Assembly (NCBI GenBank): GCA_001302245.1
Contig: LGYU01000016.1
Coordinates: 248,001-312,000, forward strand
DNA length: 64,000 nucleotides
Direction of reading: 5' to 3'
From: Chitinophagaceae bacterium PMP191F
Lineage (GTDB): Bacteria > Bacteroidota > Bacteroidia > Chitinophagales > Chitinophagaceae
Below, in pieces: positions 18,522-29,400 of this stretch. The translations under genes and the position numbers were made by a program. A model generated the notes under the pieces. It searched no databases, was not told where the DNA came from, and saw nothing but the letters and a program-made list of their open reading frames with translations. Every line of letters starts with the position of its first letter. Position 1 is the first letter of the stretch.

Positions 18522-20120
18522 CTATTTAATTAACCACATTTTTGCATTCACATCATCCGTACCGCCATATTGTGAAGTAATGGCAGCTTTATAATTGTCA
18601 GGATTGTAGGTTATTTCATCAAGCGGGTACTGCCAGCGAACGGGAATCACATTTCCCGGCGTACCAATGCCTACGCCACCCTGTGCAAAAACAGGCACGC
18701 CTGTTCTGCGCTGGTTGTAAAAGGCTTCAAAACCTGAATTGCTGAAGAACGCTACATATTTCTGCGTAAGGATCTGGTTCAGACCATTGGCATTATCTCC
18801 TTTGTAAGCAACATTGGGATCGGCCAGGAAGCTGTTGATATCAATGGTCACAGTTCCCTGGTTGGGTTTGGTACCATCCACATTACCTACAGTGAAGCTC
18901 TGCCCCTGTGTAAGTTTATACACTCCCATAGACGCATTGATACCTTTCAGATACCAGTCTGAAGCTGTTGCAGTGATCCAGCCACGGTTGGCTGCTTCTG
19001 CAATATTGAAACACAGTTCAGGATAACCGATGATGATGTAAGGCTCGCAATTGGCACCGGAAGCAGAAGAGAAATAACGGTTCCAGTTGATAAATGAGTA
19101 CATACCATTGGTAGAATTGGTACTTACCTGTGCCTGCGATAAGGTGATATCTGCACCAACATAAGCAGTAAAATCACCTACCGTTTTGTTGTTGGGAGCA
19201 GCCAGTTGCGCAGGTGCGGGCACTGCAAAGGCAAACGTTCTGGGATCTTTGGTGGTGGTAATAATATCCATCAACGTTTTGTTGATATTGGCTGCATAGC
19301 CGTAAGGCACATAACCGGCCCTGTTGATGGGATACTGGTTGTAAGCTGCATTGTAAACATATACCAGGTTATCTGTATTAGCAGTCATGATCGGATATTT
19401 GGCAGGATTGTTTATAATAGTAGCAAACTGTGTTTTAATATTCAGATCCTGGTTATCATCTGCACGTTTGCTGAGACTGATCAACACACGCAGTTTGTAA
19501 GTATTAACGATCTTCTGCCACTGCAGGTAGGTCATGCCATAGATATCTCCGGCATCCATTCTTGAATTGGCATTGGCTGTTGAGATCAGTGCACCCAGCA
19601 ATGTATTGGCTGTATCCAGTAAGTTCAGGCAATTTTTATACACTTCTTTCTGTGAATCATATTTAGGTGTAAGAATGCTGGTATTGCCTGCTTCGTACAT
19701 AGGAATGTCTCCTACCCTTTGTGACAGCCAGATAAAAGCATAAGCCCTGAAAAATTTGCTCACTGCAAAATACAGGTTCGTAGTATTGCTATATTGTTTG
19801 CGCGCCTGCTCTTCCATCTTAGTACAATACTTAATCATGTCATAAGTATTTTCAGTATTGGACCAGTTGTAAAAATTACTGCCGAAATAATAGGAGTAGT
19901 TAGACACCAGGTTTTGATTCCATTTATACACGTTGGAAATGATCGGCTCTTCACTGCGCATCAGGTTGGCAGTAATATGGTTCAGCAGCAGTGATGCAGG
20001 AACGGTAGAACTTTCTGCAGCCACGTTGGGATTGGATAACAGGTCGCCTTTCTGACAACCGGCAATAAAACCGCCTGCCGCAACCAGTACCAGTGAAAAA
20101 ATGATTGTTCTTATTTTCAT
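18522..20120 (-). CDS. SusD/RagB-family outer membrane lipoprotein
   Basis: A 532-residue surface lipoprotein that acts as the lid of a SusC transporter, capturing nutrients for TonB-dependent import. The lipoprotein signal is MKIRTIIFSLVLVAAGG followed by IAGC with Cys22. Helical repeats rich in Tyr and Asn and the C-terminal QKYVAFFSNSGFEAFYNQRR region match the SusD-like_2 branch. It starts 19 bases after susC ends, the normal paired arrangement. The ligand is unknown; this branch is not restricted to glycans. Confidence 0.93.
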   Translation of the reverse strand: MKIRTIIFSLVLVAAGGFIAGCQKGDLLSNPNVAAESSTVPASLLLNHITANLMRSEEPIISNVYKWNQNLVSNYSYYFGSNFYNWSNTENTYDMIKYCTKMEEQARKQYSNTTNLYFAVSKFFRAYAFIWLSQRVGDIPMYEAGNTSILTPKYDSQKEVYKNCLNLLDTANTLLGALISTANANSRMDAGDIYGMTYLQWQKIVNTYKLRVLISLSKRADDNQDLNIKTQFATIINNPAKYPIMTANTDNLVYVYNAAYNQYPINRAGYVPYGYAANINKTLMDIITTTKDPRTFAFAVPAPAQLAAPNNKTVGDFTAYVGADITLSQAQVSTNSTNGMYSFINWNRYFSSASGANCEPYIIIGYPELCFNIAEAANRGWITATASDWYLKGINASMGVYKLTQGQSFTVGNVDGTKPNQGTVTIDINSFLADPNVAYKGDNANGLNQILTQKYVAFFSNSGFEAFYNQRRTGVPVFAQGGVGIGTPGNVIPVRWQYPLDEITYNPDNYKAAITSQYGGTDDVNAKMWLIK

Positions 20121-20139
20121 ACTATCTTTTTTTAATGGA

Positions 20140-23100
20140 TTAAAAGCTTACGTTAATATTCACACCATATCTTCTGGTAGTAGCACTTTGTAAGGCACCA
20201 CCTGTTTGCAGAGAACGGTTGTCTGCAGAAAAGCCTGCGGCAAACTGGTCAATATCCTGGTCTTTACGGGCAGCAAAGTACAGCAGGTTTCTGCCCAGCA
20301 GGGAAATACTGGCGGCCTTCACCAGGTTGTGTTTTGCAAAAACCTTAGCGGGTAAATTATAAGTCAGTGTTACTTCGCGCAGTTTAGCATATGAACGGCT
20401 TACCACCCAGTACTCATTCACATTACCAATACCAGACGATACAAAGTCCTGTACAGTAGCCGCAGTTTTGTTGTCATCAAAATTGATGTCTTTCAGATTG
20501 GTGATCTCACCATTTACATAAGTAGGTGTACCACTTTTAATGACCTTACCGGGCGCTATATATTTAGGTGTGGGAGCCACTGTACCATTGCTGGTAGTTT
20601 GCCATTCGGCCAAGCGGGCTACGCCAAAGGCGCCGGATGCACTTTCCAGTGCAGTACCACCATTCATACCATCGTGGTAAATACCATCATAGATCTTACC
20701 ACCTATCCTGCCATCGAACTGGAAGGCCAGGGTGAAGTTTTTATAAGAGAACCTGTTGTTGATACCAAATGTGAAATCAGGATTGGTATAACCCAGGAAC
20801 TTGTTATTGGTAATATCAGAAGGTGCTCTTAAAGGAAGACCGCCGCTATACACAATATTGCCGGAACCATCACGCACAAAAGCAGTTCCGTAATAGGCAT
20901 CCAGTCTTTCACCTTTTACATACCTGTGACCATTCAGGGTAAGATATTGTTCAGAACCATAGATCTCATCCAGCGTTTCTTTGTAGGTAGAGTAGTTCAT
21001 CATTACATCCCAACTGAATTTTCTGCCTTTGACAGGAGTACCGCTCAGGGCTATTTCAAAACCTTTTTTAAGCGTGGTAATACCATTTACGTTCTGTGAA
21101 CCATAGCTGGTAGAAGGTGCAACACCCAATGCATAGATCTGCGGACCATTTTTGCTGACGAAATAAGTGAAATCCAGTCCCAGCCTGTTATCAAGAAAAC
21201 GCAGGTCTGCTCCGCCTTCATACGAAACACGGTTAAACGGTTTCAGGGTCGGGTTGGCAATAGTATTAGAAAAATCTACTGAAGGAGTACCATTGTAATA
21301 ACTGGCCAGGCTGTAGGCATTCTGGTTGTTATAAGAAGGTCCGTCGTAAGAAGTATAAAGATCAGAGCCATACCCCAGCAAACCACTGTTGGTACTTTTA
21401 CCCGTAGCCTGTGTAAATGCAGAAGGAACGGTAGACATGGTTAATCCACCTTTTACATCTGCAAAAGAAGCACGCAGTTTCAGCAATGAAAAAGCCTTTG
21501 GCAGATTGACATAATCAGATAATACTGAACTTAAAGAAACTGATGGATAATAGAATGTGTTGCTGCCTTTGGGCAGGGTTGACAGTTTATCTACACGACC
21601 GGTATGAGAAAGGGTCAGGAAATTGCCGAATGTAAGATCTACACTATAAAATGCGCTGTACACCTGCATTTTTGAATTCCAGGTATAAGAAAGCGCAGGG
21701 TCTTTGGTGTTATTGAGACTATATACACCCGGCAGCGCCAGTGCCTTGGTTGTACCCCAGAATGAATTGTATTTGAAAGAACGTTCGCTACCGCCCGCCA
21801 GTGCTGAAACAGTAATGCCCTTGAACTTTTTATTGAAGTTTACAATAAGGTCAGTATTGTTTTCAAACAGTTTGCGGCTGTCTTCATGATAGTCGCCATA
21901 CCATCCAAAATAATACCATGGTGTATAAGTGTTCAGGTTGGCACCTGCAGGCACCTGCTCAGTTCGCAGTTGGTTCCAGGTAGTGATCTGTGTACGTAAA
22001 CTTACATACAACGCATCGTTAATCTTGTAAGATGCCTTTGCGTAACCAAAAACATCAGTTTTGTCATGCGATCTTAACCATTTTTTGGCCATAAACCATG
22101 CGCTGTTCTCCCTGCCATATTCCTGTGCATAAGGTATCAGGTCGGGCACACCTTGCGGGCCTTTGTAAATATCTTTCAGATCGTTGATATCATAATCAGC
22201 AGAGCCATATACTTTAAACATGTAGATATAGGAGTTGGGGCCATAGTTTACATCAGGAATGTTAGGAGTATACTGCATGTTTAAATTCAGGTTTGCTTCC
22301 ACACGCAGTTTAGAAGTAAGATTATACCCTGCGTTCAGGTTAAAGTTGTCAGAATTTAATTTGGTATTGGGCGCCACACCTTTCTGGTACATGTGCGAAA
22401 CGGACATCCTTACATCATAACGATCACCACTTGCAGACAATGCTACGTTGTTGGTGCTGATGATGCCCGTTTGCATAAAGTTCTCAAAGTTGTTTTTACC
22501 ACGTGCCAGCCAGGGCGTAGGCGTTCTGATGTTGGTTACAGGATCATAAGGGCTGTCGTACTGTCTTACAAGCTGTCCTTCAAAACGGGGACCATACTCC
22601 TGTAAACGCTGCGCATTGTCATATAGCCTGTTGCCATAGTCGTATTGGAAGTTTTTACCACGTCCGTATTCATACTGGCTCTGTGGCAGGGTAAGAAAAC
22701 CGGTTTCCAGCATGGTGCTGCTGTTTACATCAACGCTCCAGCCTTTTTTATCTTTTGAACCTCTTTTAGTGGTAATAACAATAGCGCCATTCAAACCTCT
22801 GAAGCCATACAACGCAGAAGCATTGGCGCCTTTCAATACACTGTAAGATTCGATATCATCTGCGCTCAGGTTCCAGGTATCTGTATTTACAGGTACACCG
22901 TCTACCACAAACAGCAGATCAGTATTGCCCCGCAATACCAACTGCGGGCGTCCCAGCATTTCGGCATTGGCGCCCACTGACAAACCGGCTACTTTACCGG
23001 CAAGTGAGTTAACAGGGTTAGCATCACGAGCTTTGGTAAGATCAGCTCCTTTTACTTCCTGGATAGAATAACCTACCCTTTTAATTTCTTTTTTGATACC

Positions 23101-23445
23101 CATGGCCGTAACCACTACTTCCGAAAGCTGTTTGTTATCTTCCAGCAATATTATATTGAGTACGGATTCATTAGCTACAGTTACTTCTCTGGTTGCAAAA
23201 CCAACAAATGAAAACACCAGTACCGATGATGTACCTGAAAGTTTTAAAGAAAATTCGCCGTTCACATTGGTAGCAGTTCCATGGGTAAGCCCTTTTTCCT
23301 GCACACTCACTCCAGCTAAACCCACACCATCTTTAGTAGTCACTTTACCTGTTATTAGTCTCTGGGCTTTTGCCGTACCGCCCCCAAGGATCAACATAAG
23401 CAATACGAATCCCATTCCGCATAAGCGGGTTAGTTTTTCTTTCAT
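20140..23445 (-). CDS. SusC/RagA-family TonB-linked outer membrane transporter
   Basis: An 1101-residue TonB-dependent transporter. After a signal peptide (cleavage after GTAKA near residue 27) comes a carboxypeptidase-regulatory-like domain (ITGKVTTKDGVGLAGVSV), a TonB-box-like segment (SEVVVTAMGIKKE), the plug domain with NSLAGKVAGLSVG and VLKGANASALYGFRGLNG, and a 22-strand barrel ending in Phe (YGVNINVSF). It pairs with the SusD downstream and is preceded on the same strand by a membrane AraC regulator. The 195-base upstream gap should hold its promoter; a CACATTTG on the minus strand at 23485-23492 resembles a -7 box. Confidence 0.95.
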   Translation of the reverse strand: MKEKLTRLCGMGFVLLMLILGGGTAKAQRLITGKVTTKDGVGLAGVSVQEKGLTHGTATNVNGEFSLKLSGTSSVLVFSFVGFATREVTVANESVLNIILLEDNKQLSEVVVTAMGIKKEIKRVGYSIQEVKGADLTKARDANPVNSLAGKVAGLSVGANAEMLGRPQLVLRGNTDLLFVVDGVPVNTDTWNLSADDIESYSVLKGANASALYGFRGLNGAIVITTKRGSKDKKGWSVDVNSSTMLETGFLTLPQSQYEYGRGKNFQYDYGNRLYDNAQRLQEYGPRFEGQLVRQYDSPYDPVTNIRTPTPWLARGKNNFENFMQTGIISTNNVALSASGDRYDVRMSVSHMYQKGVAPNTKLNSDNFNLNAGYNLTSKLRVEANLNLNMQYTPNIPDVNYGPNSYIYMFKVYGSADYDINDLKDIYKGPQGVPDLIPYAQEYGRENSAWFMAKKWLRSHDKTDVFGYAKASYKINDALYVSLRTQITTWNQLRTEQVPAGANLNTYTPWYYFGWYGDYHEDSRKLFENNTDLIVNFNKKFKGITVSALAGGSERSFKYNSFWGTTKALALPGVYSLNNTKDPALSYTWNSKMQVYSAFYSVDLTFGNFLTLSHTGRVDKLSTLPKGSNTFYYPSVSLSSVLSDYVNLPKAFSLLKLRASFADVKGGLTMSTVPSAFTQATGKSTNSGLLGYGSDLYTSYDGPSYNNQNAYSLASYYNGTPSVDFSNTIANPTLKPFNRVSYEGGADLRFLDNRLGLDFTYFVSKNGPQIYALGVAPSTSYGSQNVNGITTLKKGFEIALSGTPVKGRKFSWDVMMNYSTYKETLDEIYGSEQYLTLNGHRYVKGERLDAYYGTAFVRDGSGNIVYSGGLPLRAPSDITNNKFLGYTNPDFTFGINNRFSYKNFTLAFQFDGRIGGKIYDGIYHDGMNGGTALESASGAFGVARLAEWQTTSNGTVAPTPKYIAPGKVIKSGTPTYVNGEITNLKDINFDDNKTAATVQDFVSSGIGNVNEYWVVSRSYAKLREVTLTYNLPAKVFAKHNLVKAASISLLGRNLLYFAARKDQDIDQFAAGFSADNRSLQTGGALQSATTRRYGVNINVSF

Positions 23446-23640
23446 TTACGTAGTAATTGAATGTTTTAAAAATCACTTTACACGCAAATGTGAACCAGTG
23501 CTTAAACTATTGCGACTTTGCCAACGGGGAAGTACGGGAAAAGTATCTGCCATGCGGGAAAGACGAACACAAAACCACAAACATCTAAATATCAACCCCT
23601 TACAACATTAACCACTTATTGCGTTATTGTTATCAAAACA

Positions 23641-24768
23641 TTATGATGACAACTGGCTTCCGGCAGTCATCTTTTCCAGATGTGTTTTGCGATACATGGA
23701 AGGCGTTAACCCTGTTTGTTTTTTGAAGTAATTATTGAAAGAAGATTTTGAATTGAAACCACAATCGTAAGCAAGTGACAGGATACTATCTTCAGCAGCA
23801 GGGTCTTTCAGTTTTTCAATGGCTTCATTAATGCGGTACCCGCTGATAAAAACATAAAAATTCTTTTTGAACCGCTCATTTAATAATTGTGTAAGATGGT
23901 GTTTGGGGATATTCACTTTGGCAGACAGCAGTTCCAATGATATTTCCGGTTGCAGGTAAATTTTACTTTTGACCATAAACTTCTGCAACGTTTCTTCATA
24001 CTGATCCATTAACTGCGCATCCATGGCAGACCTTTTATATTGCTGTACAGGTTCCTTCTTAACTTCCTGCACCTGTGGTATTTCTGTCTTCGGCATTTGC
24101 ACCGGAACATTGGTCTGATTCATCCTGTAGCGCAGTATCATTACCGGCAATACTGCCAGGCAAGCATACGGTATCAGTCGTACATCAAAACCGATGGTAC
24201 CAGTTCTGAAAAAAATAAAAACGGCTATCACCGATGTCAGTATCACTCCCGTAAACATTACACATATCATCTGTTTCAGCAACAGCACCTTATCATCTTT
24301 TTCAGACTGTTGCCGGTAAAGCAATATACCTGTAACAATGGGATATACCAGCATTGAAGTAACAGCAAGCCATTGATACCATGAAGTATAGAATGGTATA
24401 AAATGCGCGGGAACCAGTTTCAGCAAATAACAGGCCCCATTAACAAAATATGCCAGTGTAAACAATGAGAAAGGAAGCAGGTGCAGAAAAATGACCCGTA
24501 ATGACAATGGACGTTTTATATACGACCTGGCTGCTATAAATAATAAAGGGCCGTACGACAATCCAAAACCTGTAGCATTATTATTATACAGGAAGCTGCT
24601 GTTTAATATTACCAGTACAAAGAACTTAGTTCCCAGGTGAAAAATGAGAATAATGAGGATCGCATTCAGCATTTTCTCAAAATCATCTTTCAGCTTCAGT
24701 GTGTTGAACAGGTAAAGAGCAATGATTGTTTGTACAACAATACAGGAAAGAACAACGGTACTGATCAT
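23641..24768 (-). CDS. Membrane-anchored AraC-family transcriptional regulator
   Basis: A 375-residue protein with about seven membrane segments (residues 5-215, from VVLSCIVVQTIIALYLF) and a C-terminal AraC domain at about 265-365 (YDCGFNSKSSFNNYFKK, QTGLTPSMYRK). It sits immediately upstream of susC on the same strand, so it is a candidate regulator of the SusCD-DUF6886 unit. It is the second protein of this architecture in the window. The signal is unknown. Confidence 0.9.
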   Translation of the reverse strand: MISTVVLSCIVVQTIIALYLFNTLKLKDDFEKMLNAILIILIFHLGTKFFVLVILNSSFLYNNNATGFGLSYGPLLFIAARSYIKRPLSLRVIFLHLLPFSLFTLAYFVNGACYLLKLVPAHFIPFYTSWYQWLAVTSMLVYPIVTGILLYRQQSEKDDKVLLLKQMICVMFTGVILTSVIAVFIFFRTGTIGFDVRLIPYACLAVLPVMILRYRMNQTNVPVQMPKTEIPQVQEVKKEPVQQYKRSAMDAQLMDQYEETLQKFMVKSKIYLQPEISLELLSAKVNIPKHHLTQLLNERFKKNFYVFISGYRINEAIEKLKDPAAEDSILSLAYDCGFNSKSSFNNYFKKQTGLTPSMYRKTHLEKMTAGSQLSS

Positions 24769-25073
24769 AAAGCAGTAGAGGTTTGCTGTAAATCTATCCT
24801 TCTAATATTATGAGAAGATTAAAGATTTGTTACGCTACTGTCGTCTGTTGTTTTTTTATCAGATCTGTACTGGTATTGTATTACAATGCCCTACAGGCCC
24901 GGCTTTAATGTAATCCATTAAAACACAATACGCATGATCAATACAGATATAATCATGGCTATACAGGTACACAATAATAATTAATACTGTGTTAACCTTC
25001 GGGGTTATCATTACTTTATCATTTGCGCAGGTACAGTGTTACAGTTTACATATCAGCTAACTTGCCCTGCTAT
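24769..25073. other. Divergent intergenic region between AraC regulator and alkaline phosphatase
   Basis: About 305 A+T-rich bases between two divergent starts. It must contain promoters for both genes. I could not pick out a convincing -33/-7 pair or an inverted operator, and see no small gene. Confidence 0.35.
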
Positions 25074-26159
25074 ATGATACAGCTCAAACTCACCTGCGTA
25101 CTGCTTGCATATATTCTGCCGGGTAAAGTACATGCACAGGATCTTTCCAAAATAAAACATCCTAAAAATATCATCCTGATGATCGGTGACGGAATGGGAA
25201 CCGCACAAATCTATGCAGGACTTACCGCCAACAAAGGCAACCTGAACCTTACCAGGTTCCGCTGTATAGGTTTTCATAAAAACCAGTCTTCCAGCGATTA
25301 TGTAACCGATTCCGGTGCAGGCGCCACAGCTTTTTCTATCGGTAAAAAAACATACAATGGCGCTATCGGTGTTGACTCTGCCAAAGCAGCACAACCTACC
25401 ATACTGGAAATAGCAGAGAAAAACCAACTGGCCACAGGATTGGTAGTAAGCTGTTCTATTACCCATGCTACCCCAGCTTCGTTTATTGCCCACCAGCCTT
25501 CAAGAGCAATGGTGGAAGAAATAGCAGCCGATTTTCTGAAAACCGATATCGATGTATTTATTGGTGGCGGCAGAAATCATTTTATACATAGAAAAGACGG
25601 CAGGAACCTTGCAGACAGTCTCCGGAGAAGGAATTACCGGGTGGCAGATACCCTGAGCGATATCGTCAAGATCAGGTCGGGTAAGCTGGCTGGCTTTATT
25701 GCAGACGTGGAACCTCCAAAAGTACTGGAAGGCCGCGGTGACCAGTTATTACAATCAACCTTAACAGCACTGAACATCCTGCAGCAAAACCGAAAAGGTT
25801 TTTTCCTGATGATAGAAGGTTCACAGATTGACTGGGGTGGTCATGCCAATAACACAGAATACGTAACCAGTGAAATGATCGATTTTGATAAAGCCATTGG
25901 CGCCGTACTGGACTTTGCCGAAAAAGATGGCAATACGCTGGTAATTGTTACAGCCGACCATGAAACCGGTGGCATGGCCATTACAGACGGTGATATGAAG
26001 ACCGGCAAAGTAGAAGCAAAATTCATCACCAGCGATCATACGGGTGTTATGATCCCCGTTTTTGCCTATGGCCCCGAGGCTGAAATGTTTGGCGGCATTT
26101 ATGAAAACAATACCATCTTCGACAAAATGCTGGCAGCCTTTAACTTCCGCCATCTATAG
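25074..26159 (+). CDS. Alkaline phosphatase
   Basis: A 361-residue periplasmic phosphomonoesterase counted from the ATG at 25074 (MIQLKLTCVLLAYILPGKVH, a signal peptide); an in-frame TTG at 25023 is unlikely. Metal and active-site motifs of the PhoA superfamily are present: MIGDGMG with Asp39, TDSGAGAT with nucleophile Ser80, ITHATPASF, EGSQIDWGGHAN, TADHETGG and SDHTG. It is shorter than E. coli PhoA and resembles the compact bacterial branch. No Pho-box-like repeat was identified upstream. Confidence 0.93.
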   Translation: MIQLKLTCVLLAYILPGKVHAQDLSKIKHPKNIILMIGDGMGTAQIYAGLTANKGNLNLTRFRCIGFHKNQSSSDYVTDSGAGATAFSIGKKTYNGAIGVDSAKAAQPTILEIAEKNQLATGLVVSCSITHATPASFIAHQPSRAMVEEIAADFLKTDIDVFIGGGRNHFIHRKDGRNLADSLRRRNYRVADTLSDIVKIRSGKLAGFIADVEPPKVLEGRGDQLLQSTLTALNILQQNRKGFFLMIEGSQIDWGGHANNTEYVTSEMIDFDKAIGAVLDFAEKDGNTLVIVTADHETGGMAITDGDMKTGKVEAKFITSDHTGVMIPVFAYGPEAEMFGGIYENNTIFDKMLAAFNFRHL

Positions 26160-26202
26160 TATTGTTTCCGGTTACCAGATCAAGTTGCCGGTAAAAACCC
26201 TG

Positions 26203-26297
26203 TATCCGTGTATCTGGTATCCGGGCATCCTTCATCTAACCGGCAACCGGTATCCTGTGTCCGGCATCTGGCAATCAGCATCCCCCATCTATCATCA
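26203..26297. repeat. Degenerate short tandem-like sequence (CCGGTATC/CATCTGG words)
   Basis: Between alkaline phosphatase and the DUF2723 gene, words such as TATCTGGTATCCGGGCATCC, CCGGCAACCGGTATCC and TCCGGCATCTGGCAATC recur imperfectly with no reading frame. The remainder of the 26160-26474 gap holds no other feature than the -7 box listed separately. Confidence 0.35.
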
Positions 26298-26437
26298 TGC
26301 TTTCACAATTGGTCTCTTTTATCACCTTTTTAATGTCAAAAAGCTGCGCTAGCCTTTTAAAAACCAATTTTTTGTATTATCTAGCACCTTTTAAAAATAT
26401 TTCAAACCTGCAAACTTCCTAATTACCCTTTTTCATG

Positions 26438-26445
26438 TAGGTTTG
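26438..26445 (+). promoter_or_regulatory. Bacteroidota -7 promoter box for the DUF2723 gene
   Basis: TAGGTTTG matches the TAnnTTTG consensus and lies 29 bases before the ATG at 26475. No clear -33 TTTG is found at the usual spacing, so the call rests on the -7 element and position. Confidence 0.5.
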
Positions 26446-26474
26446 CCGACGTTTTAATAAAAAATCAACGCAAT

Positions 26475-29400
26475 ATGAATTTTAACCGTGTGAATAATAT
26501 TGTGGGATGGGTTGTGTGTCTGGTTGCCTGTACTGTGTACGTACTGACCATGGAACCAACGGGCAGCTTCTGGGACTGTGGTGAGTTTGTGTCCAGCTGC
26601 TTTAAATTACAGATCCCCCACCCTCCCGGCGCCCCATTGTTCGTTTTGCTGGGCCGCTTTTTTATTATTCTGTTCGGCAACGACCCCATGAGTGCCGCAC
26701 GCGGTGTAAACTTCATGAACGCTATTGCCAGCGGCTTTACCATTTTGTTCCTGTTCTGGTCTGTTACGCACTTTGCACGCAAACTGGTGCAAAACGGTAA
26801 AGAGGCCCTGACCGGACAACAACTGTTCACCATTATGGGAGCCGGTGTTATCGGTGCCCTGGCTTATACTTTTTCTGATTCATTCTGGTACAGTGCCGTG
26901 GAAGGTGAGGTATATGCGCTTTCTTCTCTATTCACTGCCCTGGTATTCTGGGCTATTCTGAAATGGGAGCATGCTGTAACCAATGAGAATGCCCCTGAAG
27001 GCACCCGTTTTTCCGGTGCTGACCGTTGGCTCATCTTCATTTTCTACATGATGGGATTGTCTATCGGCGTTCACCTGCTGAACCTGCTGACCATTCCCGC
27101 CATTGTAATGGTATATTATTTCAAACGCTATAAAGTAACACCCCGCGGAACTTTCTTTGCCTTCCTGATGGGCTGTATTATTACCGGCCTGGTACAGGTA
27201 GTCATTATACAATGGTCTATCCGTGGTGCCGGAGCGTTCGATATATTCTTTGTAAACAATCTGGGTACTCCATTCTTTACCGGTTTTGGTGTATACTTTG
27301 CATTGCTGTTTGCACTGCTGGTGGCAGGCCTGTTGTTCAAAGAAAAACATATTCAGAAATTCTCTGTATTCCCGGTATGGCTTACAGCTATTGTACTGCT
27401 GTTCTGCTTCCCCTTCATCAAATCAGGCGGCACATTTGTATTACTGTTGTTAGGTGTAGGTGTACTGGTAGTATTATGTTATTACAACAAAAAGAACATT
27501 CTTTCTTTCCTGAAACTGGGTATCTGGTCAGCCATCTTCTTGATAGTTGGTTACTCTACTTACTTCACTACGCTGGCGCGTGCCTCGGCCAAGCCTTCTG
27601 TAAACATGTACAATGTAGATAACCCTGTGAGCCTGGTTGGTTACCTGAGCCGTGACCAGTACGGTGACTGGCCCATTGTTTACGGTCCTGACTTTGTATA
27701 CCGCTCTCCATACGAAACTGCCGGAGACATGATGGTAAAAGGTTCTGACAAATATGAAGTGGCCGGTAAGATCAAAAGGCAGAACTTCAGTGCCAAACCT
27801 TCCGATGAAGATCTGGCTGCTATTCAGCGTCAGCACCCCGACTGGGATGTGAACAAGATCGGACCACACATTTTCCCGCGCATGTACGACAACAGTAACG
27901 AGCGCAACCAGGAGTATGTATACCGCACGTTTGGCGGCCTGGAAGGTGATGACCAGCCTACCTTTGGCAGCAACATCCGTTATTTTGCAGACTACCAGTT
28001 CCGCTGGATGTACTGGCGTTATTTTATGTGGAACTTTGCCGGTAAGCAGAACGATCTGCAGGGCTTTGGCAATATTCGCGACGGTAACTGGAACAGTGGT
28101 GTCAACTTCATTGATAAAGCATTTGGACACAGTACGCCTGATATTTTACCGGAAACAGCCGGTAAAACCAATAAGGCCAACAACAAACTGTTCTTCCTGC
28201 CTTTGATACTGGGTATTCTAGGTCTTATTTACCAGGTAACCAAAAACAAAAGGGACTTCCTGATCACCTTCCTGTTATTCTTCTTCACTGGTTTTGCCAT
28301 TGTGATCTATCTGAACCAGTCTGGCATGCAGCCACGTGAACGTGACTATGCTTATGTAGGATCATTCTATGCCTTTGCCATCTGGATAGGTCTGGGCCTC
28401 ATCTGGGTGCAGGAGCAATTCAATAAAGTTATAAAAGGAGCCGCTGCCGGTTATGCAGCCTTTGCAGTGTGCCTGCTGGCAGTGCCTGTACTGATGGCAT
28501 CACAGGAATGGGATGACCATGACCGCAGCAAAAAACTGCTGGCCCGCGACCTGGGTAAAGATTACCTGGAAAGCTGCGCCAAAGATGCCATCCTGATCTC
28601 ATTTGGTGATAACGACACCTACCCGCTGTGGTACTCACAGGAAGTGGAAAATATACGTCCAGACCTGCGTGTAGTGAACTACAGCTTATTGGGTACAGAC
28701 TGGTACATTAACCAGTTGCGTTACAAAGTGAACGAAAGCGCTCCTGCCGATGTGATCTTTACGCCTGAGCAGATCAGGGGTAGCAAACGCGATGTGGTAT
28801 TTACCGCTTCTTACCTGTCACGCGTAGGTGCATCCAGCTATATACAGGGGTATGATCAGAACAAATATTACGACCTGTACGATCTGCTGAAAAATGTTAC
28901 CGGCAGCGACGACACCAAGAATGTAGTACCAATGAGTGAAGATGAGACCGCCAACATCTTCCCCGTAAATAAAGTAAGCATTCCTGTAGATGTGGAGATG
29001 GTGAAAAAAACCATGCAGTTCAATCCCGGCGACAGCATTGTGAGCGAACTGAAACTGGATATCAAACGCAACTACCTGCAGAAAAACGACCTCGCTATCC
29101 TGGCACTGATCGCTGCCAACAAATGGCAACGCCCGCTGTACTTTACGTCAACGCAGGAGCTGGAAGAGTTGGGGCTGGAAAAATATGTACGCATGGAGGG
29201 CTTATCCTACAGACTGGCACCTGTTGCCAACTCAAATGTAGAAGCTGACATTGCTTACAAAAACATAATGGAGAAATTTGCATACGGTGGTGCTAACCGT
29301 TCTGGTGTGTATTATGATGAAGAGAACCGTCGTCATATCAACTCTATCAGGCAGGCACATGCCTTCCTGGCAATGACACTGGCCGACCAGGAAAGAAAAG

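Noticed and set aside
26160-26360. Possible CRISPR or tandem array after alkaline phosphatase
   Set aside because: The repeated words are short, imperfect and irregularly spaced, with no constant repeat-spacer pattern and no cas genes.
27528-28130. A 200-codon minus-strand open frame inside the DUF2723 gene
   Set aside because: Antisense to a conserved soluble domain of the membrane protein; no independent signals for a gene.
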